Shown here piece by piece: positions 1 through 6,990 of a stretch of 9,660 bases of DNA. The notes under the pieces are model-generated. The model was not told where the DNA came from, did no database searches, and saw only the letters and a program-made list of their open reading frames with translations. Each line of letters opens with the position of its first letter. Position 1 is the stretch's first letter. Source of the DNA: CAZOKZ01 sp964580585 (lineage in GTDB: Bacteria > Sumerlaeota > Sumerlaeia > SLMS01 > JAHLLQ01); NCBI GenBank assembly GCA_964580585.1, contig CAZOKZ010000105.1, positions 1 through 9,660 on the forward strand. The letters are read 5' to 3'. A program made the translations under genes and the position numbers.

Positions 1-2585
1 AGCGACGGGGGGAATCCATCCGGTGCTTTGTAGGACGAGCAGTGGGTGGAGGTTCCCTTGTTCGAATCGGTAACGGTGGCGCAGACGTTGCGCGTTGAGT
101 TGTCCCGCGCGATGTTCGAGCTTACGTAGGTCACCGTGTAATAGGAGGCCAGCAGGTCGATGATGCGGTCGGCAATGCCTGAGAATTCATCGGATGTGAT
201 GTTTGTCCACACCCCACCCGTTTCGTCCGAGAGGACGCGAACGTCGTAATCCGTGGGAGTCGATTTTTCATCGAGGGCAATATTCACTTCCTTGCCGTCG
301 TTGCCGATGGCTGTCATGTTGGACTTGGTGTAGTTGGGGGAGACCGTAAACACGGTGCCGCCTACCTGGTTCAGCATCGCGACGACTTCCGGCATGGTGT
401 ATTGGCTATAATTCGTTCCGTCGCCGCGGTAGTGTGTCGTGGCGTCGGTGATGAGGATATAGACCTTCCGTGCTTGCTCGCGGTAATCGAGGTTCTGGAT
501 AGCAAAAGCGACGGCGTCGAGAGCGACTTCCGGCAAGTCGGCACCGCCCGAGGCTTGCAGCAGGTTTACGGCATCCTGGAACTCGGTGACGTTGTCGGTC
601 AGGTCGAGGTCGAATTCGACGGTGTCTTTGAACGTGACGAGAGCGAATTTTGCGTCGATCCCCAGCGCGCCGAGAATTTGCGCCAGTTCTGTGGCTTCGC
701 GTTTCATTCCGCTGATCTCGTTGGTCATGCTCCCGGTGTCGTCGAACACAAAGACGATATCGGTACCCGAAGGCTGGTTATTGCCTGAGCATTCGATCAA
801 TGTGATTGTTTGAACGATATTGTTCTCCTTGATGGTGAAATCGTTTTCATCAAGCAGACAATCGCGTCCACGAACGGTATCGACCAGGATGTTTGCCGTG
901 ATGAGCGGGAACATCGAGACCGGGTCATGTCCGACTTTGACAATTTCCACGAAATCGTCCTGAATTACATTCATCGTAATGGTAATCGTGCGCGGATTGT
1001 TCGTGGCGCGGGGATCGGACACCGTGATGTGGCCGTAGTAGGTGCCTTGTTGGAGTTCGGCGGTGGGAAACGATACCGTGATGGTGTCGGTTTCTCCGGT
1101 GGAAGTTCCCGACGTTGGGGTAACTTCAATCCAATCGGCATCGTCGGTGATGGAGTAGTTTAATTCTCCGGAGCCGGAGTTGCGAATGGTGAAGGTATCG
1201 GGGGTGGCAATTTGCGTTTGTTTGATTGTTCGAGAAATGCTCGATTTGTTCAGATAAATCGTGGGGGGACGATTTACGCTAAGCGTTACCGGGATATCTT
1301 TTCGCGTCAGGAACGCCGAGGGCGAATTGATCGTGATCACCGCGTTGTAGGTACTTTCCGGCAACGAGGTGGTGTTGTAGGTCACCGTGATCAGGTCTTC
1401 TTCGCCCGTCGAGGAGCCGGAATTCGGTGAGACAACGAGCCAGCCAACGTTATCCGTCAGCGTGTAGTCCATTATCTGGGTGCCTGCGTTGCGGATCGTG
1501 AACGTATCGACAGGGGGACTCACGCCTAGGGTGGTTACCGGATCGAGGCGTTGGACGCTGGTTTCGATGAACGGAACCGGGAACTGTCCAACAATGACGG
1601 TGTCGATGGCGATGCCGTCGGTTGGGACCGGGTAGTTGTCGAATTGATTAAAGCGGATTTTGAAATTCGACGTTAGCGAGATGCCGTGTTGCGCGGCGAC
1701 GCTGTCGAGATTGACGGCATAGGCTTTGTATTCCGGGGTAATCGATGTGCGGAGTTCCTGGACTTCGTACCAGGTCGTGCCGCCGTCGGCACTGATGGCA
1801 ACGCCGTCGAAATCCGCGCCGTTCGTGAAGGGCGAGGGCGGCGGTCCATCGGGATCGTCGTTGAATTCTTTCGCCAGGAACCCGAGCCACATGTTGGTTT
1901 TGCCTTCGAGGTTCACGCACAGTGTCAGTTCGTTGCGCGAGGAAGCGCCCCCGTCCAGGATGTTATCCATCACCACGTGATAGTTTCCATCGTAGGGATT
2001 GTTATCCGATGTCACTTGCACACGGTGGTTGTTCGTACCCGAAACCGTCCATTGCGGTCCGAAAAACCCGCTTTCAAAGTCTTCCAGGAAGGGGACTTGA
2101 ACGCAGGGTGAAGGCGCGAGGACCTCAAGGGTGATTTGAATGGTCTGGGGTGAGTTTTGGGCTGCGGGATCGCTGATGGTAATCGTGCCGACGTGTTGGC
2201 CTTGCTGGAGTTGCGTCGTTTGGAAGCCGATGACGATTTCGTCTTCTTCACCGCTGGAAGTGCCGACCGGAGGCCAGACTGTCATCCAGGACTGATTACT
2301 GGCAACCGAGTAACTTAAAATACCGCCGCCAGCATTTTGAATGCGAAAAAAATGGTTCAACGCATTTTGATGCTCGTGAATCGTAATATCAAAGGCCGCG
2401 TGGCTGACTTCGATAATGGGATTTGTTTTTTCGATCCCCATTTCGATGAGTGAATTGGTGCTGGTTTGAGCAGGACAGACAGCCGGTCCCATCATGGCGA
2501 CCGCCAGCAGCCCAACAGCTCCCCAAGTCATCTGGCGGATACGCTTGGAAAACGATCCATGAAATGGATTCCAAGTCGATCTCAT
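1..2585 (-). CDS. Secreted multi-BACON, jelly-roll and VWA domain protein (partial, C-terminus outside window)
   Basis: This frame is open from an ATG at 2585 to the window edge, giving 861 residues with no stop. A GGGAGGAA ribosome site seven bases upstream supports the start. Residues 1-40 look like an export signal: basic residues (KRIR), a hydrophobic core at about 21-36, and a likely cut near CPA|QTS. By eye the order is BACON-like domain 1 (about 57-157), a concanavalin/jelly-roll-like domain (about 163-333, opening FLEDFESG), BACON 2 (about 340-437), BACON 3 (about 440-540), a strand-rich linker containing ENDFTIKEN, then a VWA domain (about 608-815). BACON 2 and 3 share DTFTIRN and SG-STGE motifs; BACON 1 and 3 share LQQG and TI-SDP motifs. 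The VWA metal site reads DDTGS, followed by GGADLPE and ILITDATTH. BACON domains are usually glycan- or surface-associated and VWA domains bind protein ligands through a metal, so an extracellular binding or adhesion role is inferred. The substrate is unknown. Domain calls are confident; function is not. Confidence 0.9.
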   Translation of the reverse strand, partial: MRSTWNPFHGSFSKRIRQMTWGAVGLLAVAMMGPAVCPAQTSTNSLIEMGIEKTNPIIEVSHAAFDITIHEHQNALNHFFRIQNAGGGILSYSVASNQSWMTVWPPVGTSSGEEDEIVIGFQTTQLQQGQHVGTITISDPAAQNSPQTIQITLEVLAPSPCVQVPFLEDFESGFFGPQWTVSGTNNHRVQVTSDNNPYDGNYHVVMDNILDGGASSRNELTLCVNLEGKTNMWLGFLAKEFNDDPDGPPPSPFTNGADFDGVAISADGGTTWYEVQELRTSITPEYKAYAVNLDSVAAQHGISLTSNFKIRFNQFDNYPVPTDGIAIDTVIVGQFPVPFIETSVQRLDPVTTLGVSPPVDTFTIRNAGTQIMDYTLTDNVGWLVVSPNSGSSTGEEDLITVTYNTTSLPESTYNAVITINSPSAFLTRKDIPVTLSVNRPPTIYLNKSSISRTIKQTQIATPDTFTIRNSGSGELNYSITDDADWIEVTPTSGTSTGETDTITVSFPTAELQQGTYYGHITVSDPRATNNPRTITITMNVIQDDFVEIVKVGHDPVSMFPLITANILVDTVRGRDCLLDENDFTIKENNIVQTITLIECSGNNQPSGTDIVFVFDDTGSMTNEISGMKREATELAQILGALGIDAKFALVTFKDTVEFDLDLTDNVTEFQDAVNLLQASGGADLPEVALDAVAFAIQNLDYREQARKVYILITDATTHYRGDGTNYSQYTMPEVVAMLNQVGGTVFTVSPNYTKSNMTAIGNDGKEVNIALDEKSTPTDYDVRVLSDETGGVWTNITSDEFSGIADRIIDLLASYYTVTYVSSNIARDNSTRNVCATVTDSNKGTSTHCSSYKAPDGFPPS

Positions 2586-2796
2586 ATCGATGTTCCTCCC
2601 AAAGTTGAATTAAAGGCAAAGGTTCAGGACAGACAATTGCTGATCCTCGATGCAAGAAAGGTTCGCGTTTTTCAACGCGGTGCACGCGTCCGACTGGCGC
2701 GAGTTCGTAATGTCAGGGGGGCTTTTTTTTAAAGCGAATTAAAACAAGTGCATCCTACTCTCCCAAAGAACCTCCCAATGCTTGATTAAAATCACG

Positions 2797-2812
2797 CCGC
2801 GTCCCCACGCGG
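2797..2812. repeat. Perfect 6-bp hairpin, CCGCGT-cccc-ACGCGG
   Basis: The arms CCGCGT (2797-2802) and ACGCGG (2807-2812) are exact complements around a CCCC loop, with AT-rich flanks (ATTAAAA on the left, ATTAATT on the right). It lies about 210 bases upstream of the BACON/VWA start and 340 upstream of the amidase start. There is no T-run after it in either direction, so it is not a classic terminator. It could be an operator or an RNA structure in a leader. Confidence 0.45.
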
Positions 2813-2948
2813 ATTAATTCCAATTTACGGAAAACCGTTAGGCTAAATATCGAACATTTGCATGAGGATGTCAACCTGGGAGCGTGCGAACATAAGGCAG
2901 GACGTACTCAAAGTCGCAATCTCATCGTTGTGCATCGGTCTCGGCCTT

Positions 2949-2972
2949 CCGCCTTCGCCTTGGCGCAGGCGG
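2949..2972. repeat. GC-rich compound inverted repeat (REP-like)
   Basis: The outer arms CCGCCT (2949-2954) and AGGCGG (2967-2972) are exact complements. An inner CGCC/GGCG pair (2956-2959 and 2962-2965) stacks inside with one T/C mismatch, giving about ten paired positions. GCCTT is repeated just to the left. The compact GC-rich form in a non-coding gap resembles REP-type extragenic palindromes, but only one copy is visible, so repeat-family status is an inference. Confidence 0.4.
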
Positions 2973-3102
2973 GTGGCTTCGTGGTGAATCTTTTAATCTT
3001 TGGCAACAAAGTTGAGATACGCGTAGAAGAAGGTTTGGTTCACGGAATTTCAGACTTGACGTTCTTACGCTAGTGAAAGCCAAGGTGTCGGGCCTAATGC
3101 TG

Positions 3103-3119
3103 GCCTTTCCCGAAAAGGC
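3103..3119 (+). promoter_or_regulatory. Hairpin in the presumed amidase leader
   Basis: GCCTTT (3103-3108) and AAAGGC (3114-3119) form a perfect six-base stem with loop CCCGA, ending 30 bases before the amidase start. An upstream GAAAGCC (3075-3081) could compete for pairing with the left arm, so two alternative folds are possible. There is no immediate T-run. A regulatory role is only suggested by position. Confidence 0.35.
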
Positions 3120-3149
3120 TAAGTTTGATCGAGAGGATTTTTTGAGCGA

Positions 3150-4418
3150 ATGACCCGTCACGCGATAGTCTGGGTGGGGGTGTTGATGGGCCTGATACTG
3201 GCCGCGTGGGCTCCTGCTGCCGAGGTGCGTGAAATTCGTCTGGGGAGACATCCCGAATTTGTTCGTTGCGTGGTCGAGATGGACGCTCGTCCGTCGTATC
3301 GATTGCAGAATTCCTCGCACGGCGGGGAGACGGTTTCGCTTGAAGTCAGCGATGTTTCCAAGGCACCCAGCCAGGTAGATGTGGCGGGCGAATTGGGTTT
3401 TGTAACCGATAATAAACTGGAAACGTTTTCCGCCGAGTCGCAAATCCGTGTGCATTTACGCACAACCCAGGAAGTTCGCCTCGAAACCATGGTGTTGGAA
3501 AATCCGTGGCGGTTGATTTTGGACCTTTATCCAGAGGGTGAGGCGGCACCCGCTCTGCCTGCCCGAACTCAAGCCGGCGGTGCCGTTTCTCTTCCCCCTC
3601 CCCTCCCTCCTCTCTTTCCCGCCGCTTTACCTGCCAGCACGCAAACCGTCGGTGCCGACGGATTTCGGCCACGCATCGTGGTGATCGATCCGGGGCACGG
3701 GGGCCATCATCGAGGTGGATTAGGCAAGGTTGGCAAAAAAGAAATCTGCGAGGCGGAAGTCACGTTGCCGATTGCGTTCTATCTCGAGCGTCTCTTGAAC
3801 GCCGATCCTATGTTTACACCTCAGTTGACGCGCCGCACGGACGTTTATGTGGGGTTGCGTGAACGCACGCGCCGCGCTGAACAAGCGAACGGAAATCTGT
3901 TCCTTTCGATTCACTACAACGCCGTCCCGCCCAAGAGCAAAAGCTCGGCGCGCGGCATGGAGCTTTGGGTGTGGAGTATGAAGGACGGAGGCGACACGGC
4001 TTCAAAACATCTGATGACGCTGGATAACGAAGAAGGCGGCGATACGGGGATATCGGACACGAGCTGGGCGGCGCGCAATGTGCTGAACAATATGATGCAG
4101 GATGCGTTGCTCGAGCAATCGCTGGCATCGCAGAACTTTGCCAAATCGCTGGAGAAGTGTCTGCTGCGAGACAAGCACTTTGCGTCGGATTATCGTGGGA
4201 TTAAAAGCGCTCGGTTCAAGGTGCTGGAAAACTACAACATGCCGTCTGTCTTATTGGAAGTAGGGTTTATTACGAACCCGGCAGAGGCCAAACTTTCCAT
4301 TCAGTCGAGCTTTCAGGAGAAAACGGCGCGGTTGTTGTATGACGGGGTGGTGGATTATTTCATGAAAACCGATCCGGCTTTTCGCGCGGCGCGCGGTCGC
4401 CAGGTGGCGAAAAACTGA
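3150..4418 (+). CDS. Exported N-acetylmuramoyl-L-alanine amidase (AMIN + Amidase_3)
   Basis: This zinc amidase cleaves the bond between N-acetylmuramic acid and the stem peptide of peptidoglycan, typically during daughter-cell separation. Residues 1-24 form a signal peptide (cut near APA|AE). Residues about 25-128 look like an AMIN targeting domain, ending in the typical RLILDLYPE strand. Residues about 130-172 are a Pro/Ala-rich linker. The catalytic domain covers about 174-405: DPGHGG (zinc His183), E201 in the E-x-x-V-x-L motif, SIHYNA (zinc His255) and LLEVGFITNP (catalytic Glu370). About 55-60 residues between GMELWVW and the NFAKSLEKCL helix match the place where AmiB/AmiC enzymes carry an autoinhibitory helix. 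The ATG at 3150 fits the signal peptide, although its GAGAGGA ribosome site is rather far away (about 12 bases). The gene is monocistronic in view and convergent with the HEAT-like gene. It resembles AmiC/AmiB, but orthology cannot be assigned by eye. Confidence 0.95.
   Translation: MTRHAIVWVGVLMGLILAAWAPAAEVREIRLGRHPEFVRCVVEMDARPSYRLQNSSHGGETVSLEVSDVSKAPSQVDVAGELGFVTDNKLETFSAESQIRVHLRTTQEVRLETMVLENPWRLILDLYPEGEAAPALPARTQAGGAVSLPPPLPPLFPAALPASTQTVGADGFRPRIVVIDPGHGGHHRGGLGKVGKKEICEAEVTLPIAFYLERLLNADPMFTPQLTRRTDVYVGLRERTRRAEQANGNLFLSIHYNAVPPKSKSSARGMELWVWSMKDGGDTASKHLMTLDNEEGGDTGISDTSWAARNVLNNMMQDALLEQSLASQNFAKSLEKCLLRDKHFASDYRGIKSARFKVLENYNMPSVLLEVGFITNPAEAKLSIQSSFQEKTARLLYDGVVDYFMKTDPAFRAARGRQVAKN
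3586..3620 (+). repeat. 35-base uninterrupted polypyrimidine tract within the amidase linker
   Basis: Every base from 3586 to 3620 is C or T. The tract encodes the Pro/Leu-rich stretch SLPPPLPPLFP of the interdomain linker (residues about 147-157). It is low-complexity and could be prone to slippage or to triplex formation. The reading frame is intact here. Confidence 0.85.
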
Positions 4419-4424
4419 ATCCCC

Positions 4425-4919
4425 TCAGAAATTCGTGATGAAATTGAACATGTCGCGGACGGCTTCGTTCGGGTGTTCGTTCATTTTGTCCATCAGATGG
4501 GCCACGTCATCGATGTCGGCGGCTTGTTCCCACAACAGGCGTTCGACGATTTTCGATCCCCAGAGTTGAATTTCCAGGTCGTCTTCGGCCAAAAAATCCG
4601 CAACCCACGGGATAACGCGCTTATCGCCGATGCAGCGTAACAGCTCGATTGCCATTCGTTTTTCTTCGATATGGCGTTCGGATTTGTAGATATCGTAGCA
4701 GTACTGCATGGCCACAAAGGGGCGCAGATGCGTCAGCACGGCGCGCGCCACAGCGGCTCCGGTTTCCCCTTTGATGTACTGCTCCACAGCACTGAACAGA
4801 GCATCGGTGCCAATGATCTCGATCATGGCGCTTTTGGCCAGATCGGTGCTGCTGATTTCTTGTTCGTCGCTGCTGAAGTCGAGGATTGTGGCTAATTTTT
4901 TCCAATCGACTGCCGTCAT
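4425..4919 (-). CDS. Small HEAT-like alpha-helical repeat protein, function unknown
   Basis: The predicted product is 164 residues, starting MTAVDWKKLA at the ATG ending at 4919, with AAGAGGA placed four bases upstream. An in-frame ATG 12 codons further up (4955) has no good ribosome site, so I prefer the shorter form. The protein is acidic and all-helical, with no signal peptide or membrane segment, so probably cytoplasmic. Residues about 85-130 read like a HEAT/PBS-lyase-type helix pair (EEKRMAIELLRCIGDKRVIPWVADFL, shown here in parts: EEKRMAIELLRCIGD then KRVIPWVADFL), followed by a matching helix ending SKIVERLL. Such repeats are protein-binding scaffolds. It lies downstream of the ABC ATPase gene on the same strand but has its own promoter-like site at 5061-5089. 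Its stop is six bases from the amidase stop on the other strand. I do not recognise a specific family. Confidence 0.75.
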   Translation of the reverse strand: MTAVDWKKLATILDFSSDEQEISSTDLAKSAMIEIIGTDALFSAVEQYIKGETGAAVARAVLTHLRPFVAMQYCYDIYKSERHIEEKRMAIELLRCIGDKRVIPWVADFLAEDDLEIQLWGSKIVERLLWEQAADIDDVAHLMDKMNEHPNEAVRDMFNFITNF

Positions 4920-5060
4920 GGTTTCCTCTTCGCTTTTTCCACCTGAGTGGCACATTTTCCCGTATCCTTTTTGGATAACGGACCCCTAACGCGCCGGATT
5001 CGGTTCGATTCTCTCCCCATGCGGAGGCGAAACTCTTGCTGCCGTCCGATGGTTGGAAAG

Positions 5061-5089
5061 CTTAAAGCAATACTGGCGTTGTTTGTCAA
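5061..5089 (-). promoter_or_regulatory. Sigma70-type promoter for the HEAT-like gene
   Basis: Read on the minus strand, a perfect TTGACA (5084-5089) is followed after exactly 17 bases by TTTAAG (5061-5066; four of six match TATAAT). TGC directly before it gives an extended -10 feature. It lies between the ABC ATPase stop (5118) and the HEAT-like start (4919) and would give a leader of about 135 bases. Vegetative sigma preferences in this organism are assumed to be conventional. Confidence 0.6.
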
Positions 5090-5117
5090 ACCCGGCGATG
5101 AGAAATTCCGAAGCGTA

Positions 5118-5906
5118 TTACCCGGAGGCTTCCATGGGCTGAATCGCGGGAGGAGACGGCGAGGCTAACTCAGGGTTTACCGTGCAGCCGTCTTCAGTCA
5201 GTTCCAGGAACAGGTCTTCGAGATTTGCCTGGCGCGCAAGTTGTGTCTGCAATGCGGCCGTATTGCCGAGAAACTGCAACCGTCCATGCGTGATGATGCC
5301 CAAACGGTCTGCTAGTTCTTCGGCGATATACAGGAGGTGAGTCGAGAGGAAAATTGTCCCGCCCTCGCGGCAAAATTCTTTCAGCAGGTTTTTCAGGGTT
5401 CTTCCCGAACGCGGATCGAGGCCCACCATGGGTTCGTCGATGACCAGTAATTTCGGGCGGTGCATCAACTGAACGCAGAAGCACAATTTCTGGCGCATGC
5501 CGTGGCTATAGTTTTCGATCAGTTTGTCCGCCGAGGACATCAGACCGAACAGGTCGAAATAGCGCTCGAAGGCGGCATTCTGCTGAGCCTGGGGGACGTG
5601 GTACAGGTTGCCGATGAATTTGAGAAATTCGCGTCCCGTCAGTTTTTCATACAAATACGGTGTATCGGGGATGTAGCCGATGCGTTTTTTGGCTTCGATG
5701 GGATTCGTCTGGTTATCGATGCCGTCGATCAACAAGCGACCTTTTGAGGGCTTGAGCAACCCGGTGATCATTTTGATCGTAGTCGTTTTCCCCGCGCCGT
5801 TGGGACCCAGAAAGCAGAAAAATTCGCCTTCCGGAACCTTCAGGTCCAGATCGATGACTGCGTTGAAGCCATCGTAGTTTTTAGATGCGCATTGAATTTC
5901 CAACAT
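5118..5906 (-). CDS. ABC transporter ATP-binding protein (ABC-2/Ecs-like class)
   Basis: This is a cytoplasmic ATPase subunit of 262 residues, normally paired with a membrane permease. Visible motifs are Walker A GPNGAGKTT (34-42), a signature loop of the YSHGM type (133-137, not LSGGQ), Walker B LLVIDEP (153-159) with GLDP D-loop (162-165), and H-loop STH (188-190). The Q-loop position reads YIPD, with Asp81 where many ATPases have Gln. YSHGM and this altered Q-loop are usual in ABC-2 and EcsA-like exporter ATPases. The C-terminus (about 240-262) is a Pro/Ser-rich tail. I chose the ATG at 5906: AAGGGAG ends ten bases before it, whereas the in-frame TTG at 5915 would sit one base from that site. 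The gene starts 17 bases after the upstream membrane-anchored protein gene, so the two are almost certainly co-transcribed. No permease gene is adjacent; the substrate is unknown. Confidence 0.93.
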   Translation of the reverse strand: MLEIQCASKNYDGFNAVIDLDLKVPEGEFFCFLGPNGAGKTTTIKMITGLLKPSKGRLLIDGIDNQTNPIEAKKRIGYIPDTPYLYEKLTGREFLKFIGNLYHVPQAQQNAAFERYFDLFGLMSSADKLIENYSHGMRQKLCFCVQLMHRPKLLVIDEPMVGLDPRSGRTLKNLLKEFCREGGTIFLSTHLLYIAEELADRLGIITHGRLQFLGNTAALQTQLARQANLEDLFLELTEDGCTVNPELASPSPPAIQPMEASG

Positions 5907-5916
5907 GTGAGCCAAT

Positions 5917-5923
5917 CTCCCTT
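5917..5923 (-). promoter_or_regulatory. Ribosome binding site AAGGGAG that decides the ABC ATPase start
   Basis: AAGGGAG begins directly after the TAA stop of the upstream gene (5924-5926) and leaves ten bases to the ATG at 5906. The in-frame TTG at 5915 would leave only one base, too close for normal initiation. The arrangement suggests translation passes directly between the two operon genes. Confidence 0.7.
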
Positions 5924-6904
5924 TTACTCTTTATCCCCGTTATTCTGCTTTAACGAATTCATCTGATTTTTGATTAACATCGGCAGAAGTCCGAAAGCTT
6001 CGAGCGGTTCTCCGGTGTTTTCACCCTTTAGCTCATCATACTCATACCGTGGTGGTTCCGGTTCGTCCAACGATTTCTTTAACTGGTTCAGTTCTTCGAG
6101 GTCGGTGATGCGAATCATTACCAGGTTGATTCGAGGGGCGGCATTCACTCGTGGGCTGTCTTTGCGCGGCAGGCGCGAGGTGAACATTTCAATTTCACGT
6201 TTCACCGGTTCCTGCTTTTCATCGATCCAGATACGTGACCTCATGTTCGACATGGTGGCTTCGATTTGCATGGCACGGACCATTTTGCCATCCACCTCGA
6301 TTTCTTCCTCGCCGATTTTGGTGACGCTCATTTTTCCCGCCTGGGAGCGCCAGATCGGATCGTAGATATCCATCAGGTAGGATTTTCCCTGCTCCATGGC
6401 GACGTTTTTCATGAAGGCATCGGCGGTGATATTCAACGTGATCGGTGTTTTCAGAGCCAGTTGCGTGTATTTGGTGCCCGTGGGGCTGGAAAGACGCAGG
6501 AACAAATTATGTTGGTCGGTGCGACCGGCCAGTTCGAGGGTCTTATCTTGTCCTCCGGTGTCGAGAGCCAGGCGGATCTGGTCGAGTTGCAGTTGCGGGT
6601 TGAGCGTTGCCACCGATTCCAATTTTGCCTGAATCCAACCGGCGCGGACGTTGACCATCATGGTTGTCAAAAACCCGCCGTCGTCTAATTGCTTGGCCGA
6701 CTGGTTCAGCACGCCGATTTCCTGGCCGTTCAGGTACAGGCGGTTCCATTCGTCCGTGCCGCTCCACACGTCGGCGATCTGGGCGTTGCTGACATGGGTG
6801 GAATCGCCGTATTCCCAACGCGGAATGATCTGATCGCGCACGAGAAACGTCATCATGACGGCGAAAAACAACATAATGGCGGCGGCGATCAAATGGCGGG
6901 TCAT
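5924..6904 (-). CDS. Single-pass membrane-anchored protein of unknown function, operon partner of the ABC ATPase
   Basis: The product is 326 residues from the ATG at 6904, which has AAGGA seven bases upstream; an in-frame ATG 13 codons earlier lacks such a site. Residues about 5-22 form one hydrophobic segment after MTRH, an uncleaved anchor or signal sequence, leaving the rest outside the cytoplasmic membrane. Residues about 50-240 look beta-rich: a WNRLYLNGQEIGVL opening, then GKSYLMDIYDPIWR, later SRIWIDEKQEPVKREIEM. This alternation resembles the periplasmic beta-domains that precede transglutaminase-like cores, or DUF3108/LolA-like sheets, but that is an eye comparison and no catalytic core is present. 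The C-terminal 60 residues are charged and Pro-rich (EPEPPRYEYDELKGE). It lies 17 bases ahead of the ABC ATPase gene, so it may be the extracytoplasmic partner of that system. I do not recognise a named family. Confidence 0.8.
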   Translation of the reverse strand: MTRHLIAAAIMLFFAVMMTFLVRDQIIPRWEYGDSTHVSNAQIADVWSGTDEWNRLYLNGQEIGVLNQSAKQLDDGGFLTTMMVNVRAGWIQAKLESVATLNPQLQLDQIRLALDTGGQDKTLELAGRTDQHNLFLRLSSPTGTKYTQLALKTPITLNITADAFMKNVAMEQGKSYLMDIYDPIWRSQAGKMSVTKIGEEEIEVDGKMVRAMQIEATMSNMRSRIWIDEKQEPVKREIEMFTSRLPRKDSPRVNAAPRINLVMIRITDLEELNQLKKSLDEPEPPRYEYDELKGENTGEPLEAFGLLPMLIKNQMNSLKQNNGDKE

Positions 6905-6990
6905 GGCGTTTTCCTTCGTTTTCACTCGTTGCGTACGATACAACCCTTAGCTAGAGTCGCACCAACCTTATAGCCGCTGGCGAGGTCTGT

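Larger units (their letters stand above)
2586..3149. other. Divergent intergenic region, 564 bases, no convincing gene
   Basis: This gap separates the divergently transcribed BACON/VWA gene and the amidase gene, so it should hold both promoters, but I could not find a clean -35/-10 pair for either. It contains several inverted repeats: GCTTT/AAAGC with an all-T loop (2721-2735), CCGCGT/ACGCGG (2797-2812), ACGG/CCGT, a GC-rich compound hairpin (2949-2972) and GCCTTT/AAAGGC (3103-3119). Short open frames here, such as 2858-3073 on the plus strand, lack a good ribosome site and any recognisable protein pattern. I see no tRNA and no insertion-sequence ends. Confidence 0.6.

Noticed and set aside
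402..1430. Plus-strand open frames antisense to the BACON/VWA gene
   Set aside because: They mirror a long minus-strand frame with clear domain motifs and lack ribosome sites and recognisable protein patterns.
2858..3073. Possible 71-residue plus-strand gene in the divergent gap
   Set aside because: No good ribosome site, no recognisable pattern, and it runs across the GC-rich palindrome.
2922..3455. 177-residue minus-strand open frame
   Set aside because: It overlaps the well-supported amidase N-terminus and reads as low-quality, Ser/Arg/Pro-rich shadow sequence.
5907..5915. TTG start for the ABC ATPase, adding three residues
   Set aside because: Only one base would separate it from the AAGGGAG site; the ATG at 5906 has a normal distance.
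6971..6980. TATAAG on the minus strand as a -10 box for the membrane-protein operon
   Set aside because: No matching -35 hexamer at normal spacing; too weak to annotate.
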